The notes under the pieces are model-generated. The model saw only the letters and a list, made by a program, of their open reading frames with translations. It ran no database searches and had not been told where the DNA came from. A stretch of DNA of 6,012 bases, taken from contig CAJXTM010000276.1 of the NCBI GenBank assembly GCA_913061385.1, positions 1 through 6,012 of the forward strand, read 5' to 3'. The stretch is from an uncultured Rhodopirellula sp. GTDB taxonomy: Bacteria > Planctomycetota > Planctomycetia > Pirellulales > Pirellulaceae. The position numbers were made by a program, and so were the translations under genes. Below are positions 4,613 to 6,012 of this stretch, in pieces (positions within the stretch are counted from its first letter, which is position 1; the number at the start of each line of letters is the position of its first letter).

Positions 4613-6012
4613 TCATTTTGACGGGTTAGGTTGGTGCCTAAGTGCGCGTCCGGCGAGCGCTCCAGTGGGGAATCCTCTGATGATCGTTGCTTTTCCATTG
4701 ACAAATAGATAGCGAATACCGGTTGCATATTGGTGTGGATGATCAAAAGTCGCTTTGGCTTCGATCGTCTCTGGATCAAAGACCGCAATGTCTGCGACCA
4801 TGCCAGTCTTGATCCGGCCTCTGTCAGTCAGCGACAGGATGCTGGCCGGTAGTCCTGTCATGCTGTGAATCGCCTGTTCGACCGGAATGACTTGTTCTTT
4901 GAGTGCGTAATGAGCGAGTTTGCGGGGGAATGTTCCGTAGTTCCGCGGGTGTGGTTTTGTGGGTCCGGGGGATTTAACACCACCGTCAGATGCGGTTGCG
5001 ACCCACGCTTGCCTCATGACATGCCGAACGTCTTGTTCATTCATGCTGAACTTCACCACACTTGCCCCGCCGTTCATCAGAACCTCGAATGCAATTTCAA
5101 CGACCGGGGCACCTTTCATCTCTGCAATGGTAGCAAGGTCTTTGCCAACCCATTTGGGTTGCGGTTTATATCTTGCCAGTCGGATTGCGGAACCGTTATC
5201 TGCTCTGGAGATCGCTTTGCGAATGAGTGGTTCCAATGTGTGACGGTCCGATACAAGGCGTTCGCGCAACTGTTTCCCGCCGCCCTCGCGTGCCCAGCTT
5301 GGTAAAACGGTCGCCCCAAGGGAGGTGCTGGATGCGGTGTAGGGATATTGATCGGCCGTGATCGTAAAACCTTTTGCTCGCTGTTGTTCGATCTGTTTGG
5401 TTGCTTCGCGGACCAAACCCCATGCAGATCGACCCGCAGCTTTGAAATGTGAAATGTGAACGGGAAGTTCAGCGTCACGTCCTATTTGCATCGCTTCACC
5501 GACAGATTCCAGCAGCGTGGTGCCTTCACCCCGTATGTGGCTGACGTAAATTCCATTGTGTCTCGCGACGACTTTGGCGATTGTGGTGAGCTCTTCGGTG
5601 TTAGCGTAGGAACTGGGGACGTAGATCAATCCCGTTGACATGCCCCACGCACCATCAAGCATTGCTTTTTCAGCGAGTTGCAACATTTCTGCAAGTTGCG
5701 GCTCTGTTGGTTCCAATCGTTTGGAGTCTAGGACAGCTTTGCGGAGACCACCTTGGGGAAGCAGATGCGCGACGTTCGTTCCGGCGCCATATTTGTCAAT
5801 GTGGTCGTAATACTGGCCGACATTGATTGGGCCAGAGCCACAGTTGCCAGTGACAAGTGTGGTGCAGCCTTGCATCACGTAATTCATTGCCGATCGGGTT
5901 TCGTTGTCCTCGATTTCGCCATCAGAATGGTTGTGCAGATCAATGAAACCTGGGCAGATGATCAGGCCACTGCAGTCAAGTTCCCAAGCAGCTTCCACGC
6001 GTTGATCAGGTG
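4613..6012 (-). CDS. N-acyl-D-amino-acid deacylase (D-aminoacylase), N-terminus cut by window edge
   Basis: The frame is open from the TGA at 4613-4615 to the window end, giving at least 465 codons. It is a zinc amidohydrolase that splits N-acyl-D-amino acids into a carboxylate and the free D-amino acid. Numbering from the GTG at 5998, it shows PGFIDLHNHSD (16-26) with the H22-N-H24 metal pair, the cysteine ligand in TLVTGNCG (C53), GAWGMSTGLIYVPSS (116-130), YVSHIRGEG (151-159; H154), HISHFKAAG (181-189; H184), the catalytic aspartate in ASDGG (D338), HPRNYGTFPRKL (350-361), and the C-terminal DRGRIKTGMVADIAVFDP (392-409) and FVNGKATI (432-439). All expected catalytic residues are present. 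That GTG is not the true start: in-frame codons continue upstream (PDQR precede it), and roughly 50-60 residues of the usual N-terminal small beta domain should lie beyond the window. Whether it is exported cannot be judged. The family also includes close relatives acting on other N-acyl or D-residue substrates. Confidence 0.93.
   Translation of the reverse strand, partial: PDQRVEAAWELDCSGLIICPGFIDLHNHSDGEIEDNETRSAMNYVMQGCTTLVTGNCGSGPINVGQYYDHIDKYGAGTNVAHLLPQGGLRKAVLDSKRLEPTEPQLAEMLQLAEKAMLDGAWGMSTGLIYVPSSYANTEELTTIAKVVARHNGIYVSHIRGEGTTLLESVGEAMQIGRDAELPVHISHFKAAGRSAWGLVREATKQIEQQRAKGFTITADQYPYTASSTSLGATVLPSWAREGGGKQLRERLVSDRHTLEPLIRKAISRADNGSAIRLARYKPQPKWVGKDLATIAEMKGAPVVEIAFEVLMNGGASVVKFSMNEQDVRHVMRQAWVATASDGGVKSPGPTKPHPRNYGTFPRKLAHYALKEQVIPVEQAIHSMTGLPASILSLTDRGRIKTGMVADIAVFDPETIEAKATFDHPHQYATGIRYLFVNGKATIIRGFPTGALAGRALRHQPNPSK

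Noticed and set aside
4429..4788. 119-codon minus-strand frame
   Set aside because: It overlaps the conserved C-terminal part of the D-aminoacylase in another frame and looks random.
4865..5826. Plus-strand frames up to 146 codons
   Set aside because: They are antisense shadows of the D-aminoacylase coding sequence.

Overview
The window is most likely a contig end from a marine planctomycete or a related PVC-group bacterium. This rests on three things: a secreted DUF1080 (3-keto-disaccharide hydrolase family) protein, a type expanded in Planctomycetes and Verrucomicrobia; large gaps between genes; and weak or absent Shine-Dalgarno sites. The taxonomic call is an inference. I see no CRISPR array, rRNA, tRNA or insertion sequence.

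The first 47 bases are not genomic. They are an uncleaned Illumina Nextera i7 adapter with a readable index, ending in the Tn5 mosaic end, so biological sequence starts at base 48. The stretch 48-213 may hold the last 41 codons of an unidentified upstream gene.

Bases 214-2314 form a light-repair neighbourhood. A two-gene operon on the plus strand encodes a DUF2805/TIGR03643-type small helical protein and a 62-residue protein with two CxxC pairs. It converges on a large minus-strand gene for a prokaryotic cryptochrome/(6-4)-photolyase-like flavoprotein. That protein keeps the family's FAD and active-site signatures but lacks most or all of the cysteines that hold the iron-sulfur cluster in characterised relatives. 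It appears to start at TTG. The grouping suggests, but does not prove, that the two small proteins serve the photolyase.

Bases 2315-3543 (about 1.2 kb) separate divergent genes and hold no convincing coding sequence. Several small hairpins and repeats lie there, the best being a 27-nt stem-loop at 3423-3449 upstream of the DUF1080 gene.

Bases 3544-4308 encode the exported DUF1080 protein. After a 304-bp non-coding gap, a convergent minus-strand gene (4613 to the window edge) encodes an N-acyl-D-amino-acid deacylase (D-aminoacylase) of the amidohydrolase superfamily, cut at its N-terminus by the end of the window. These two genes fit a scavenging lifestyle on glycans and on D-amino-acid-containing material, but share no operon.

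No clearly new defence or mobile system is present. The most novel points are the cluster-less photolyase subtype with its two small-protein neighbours and the structured long leader of the DUF1080 gene.
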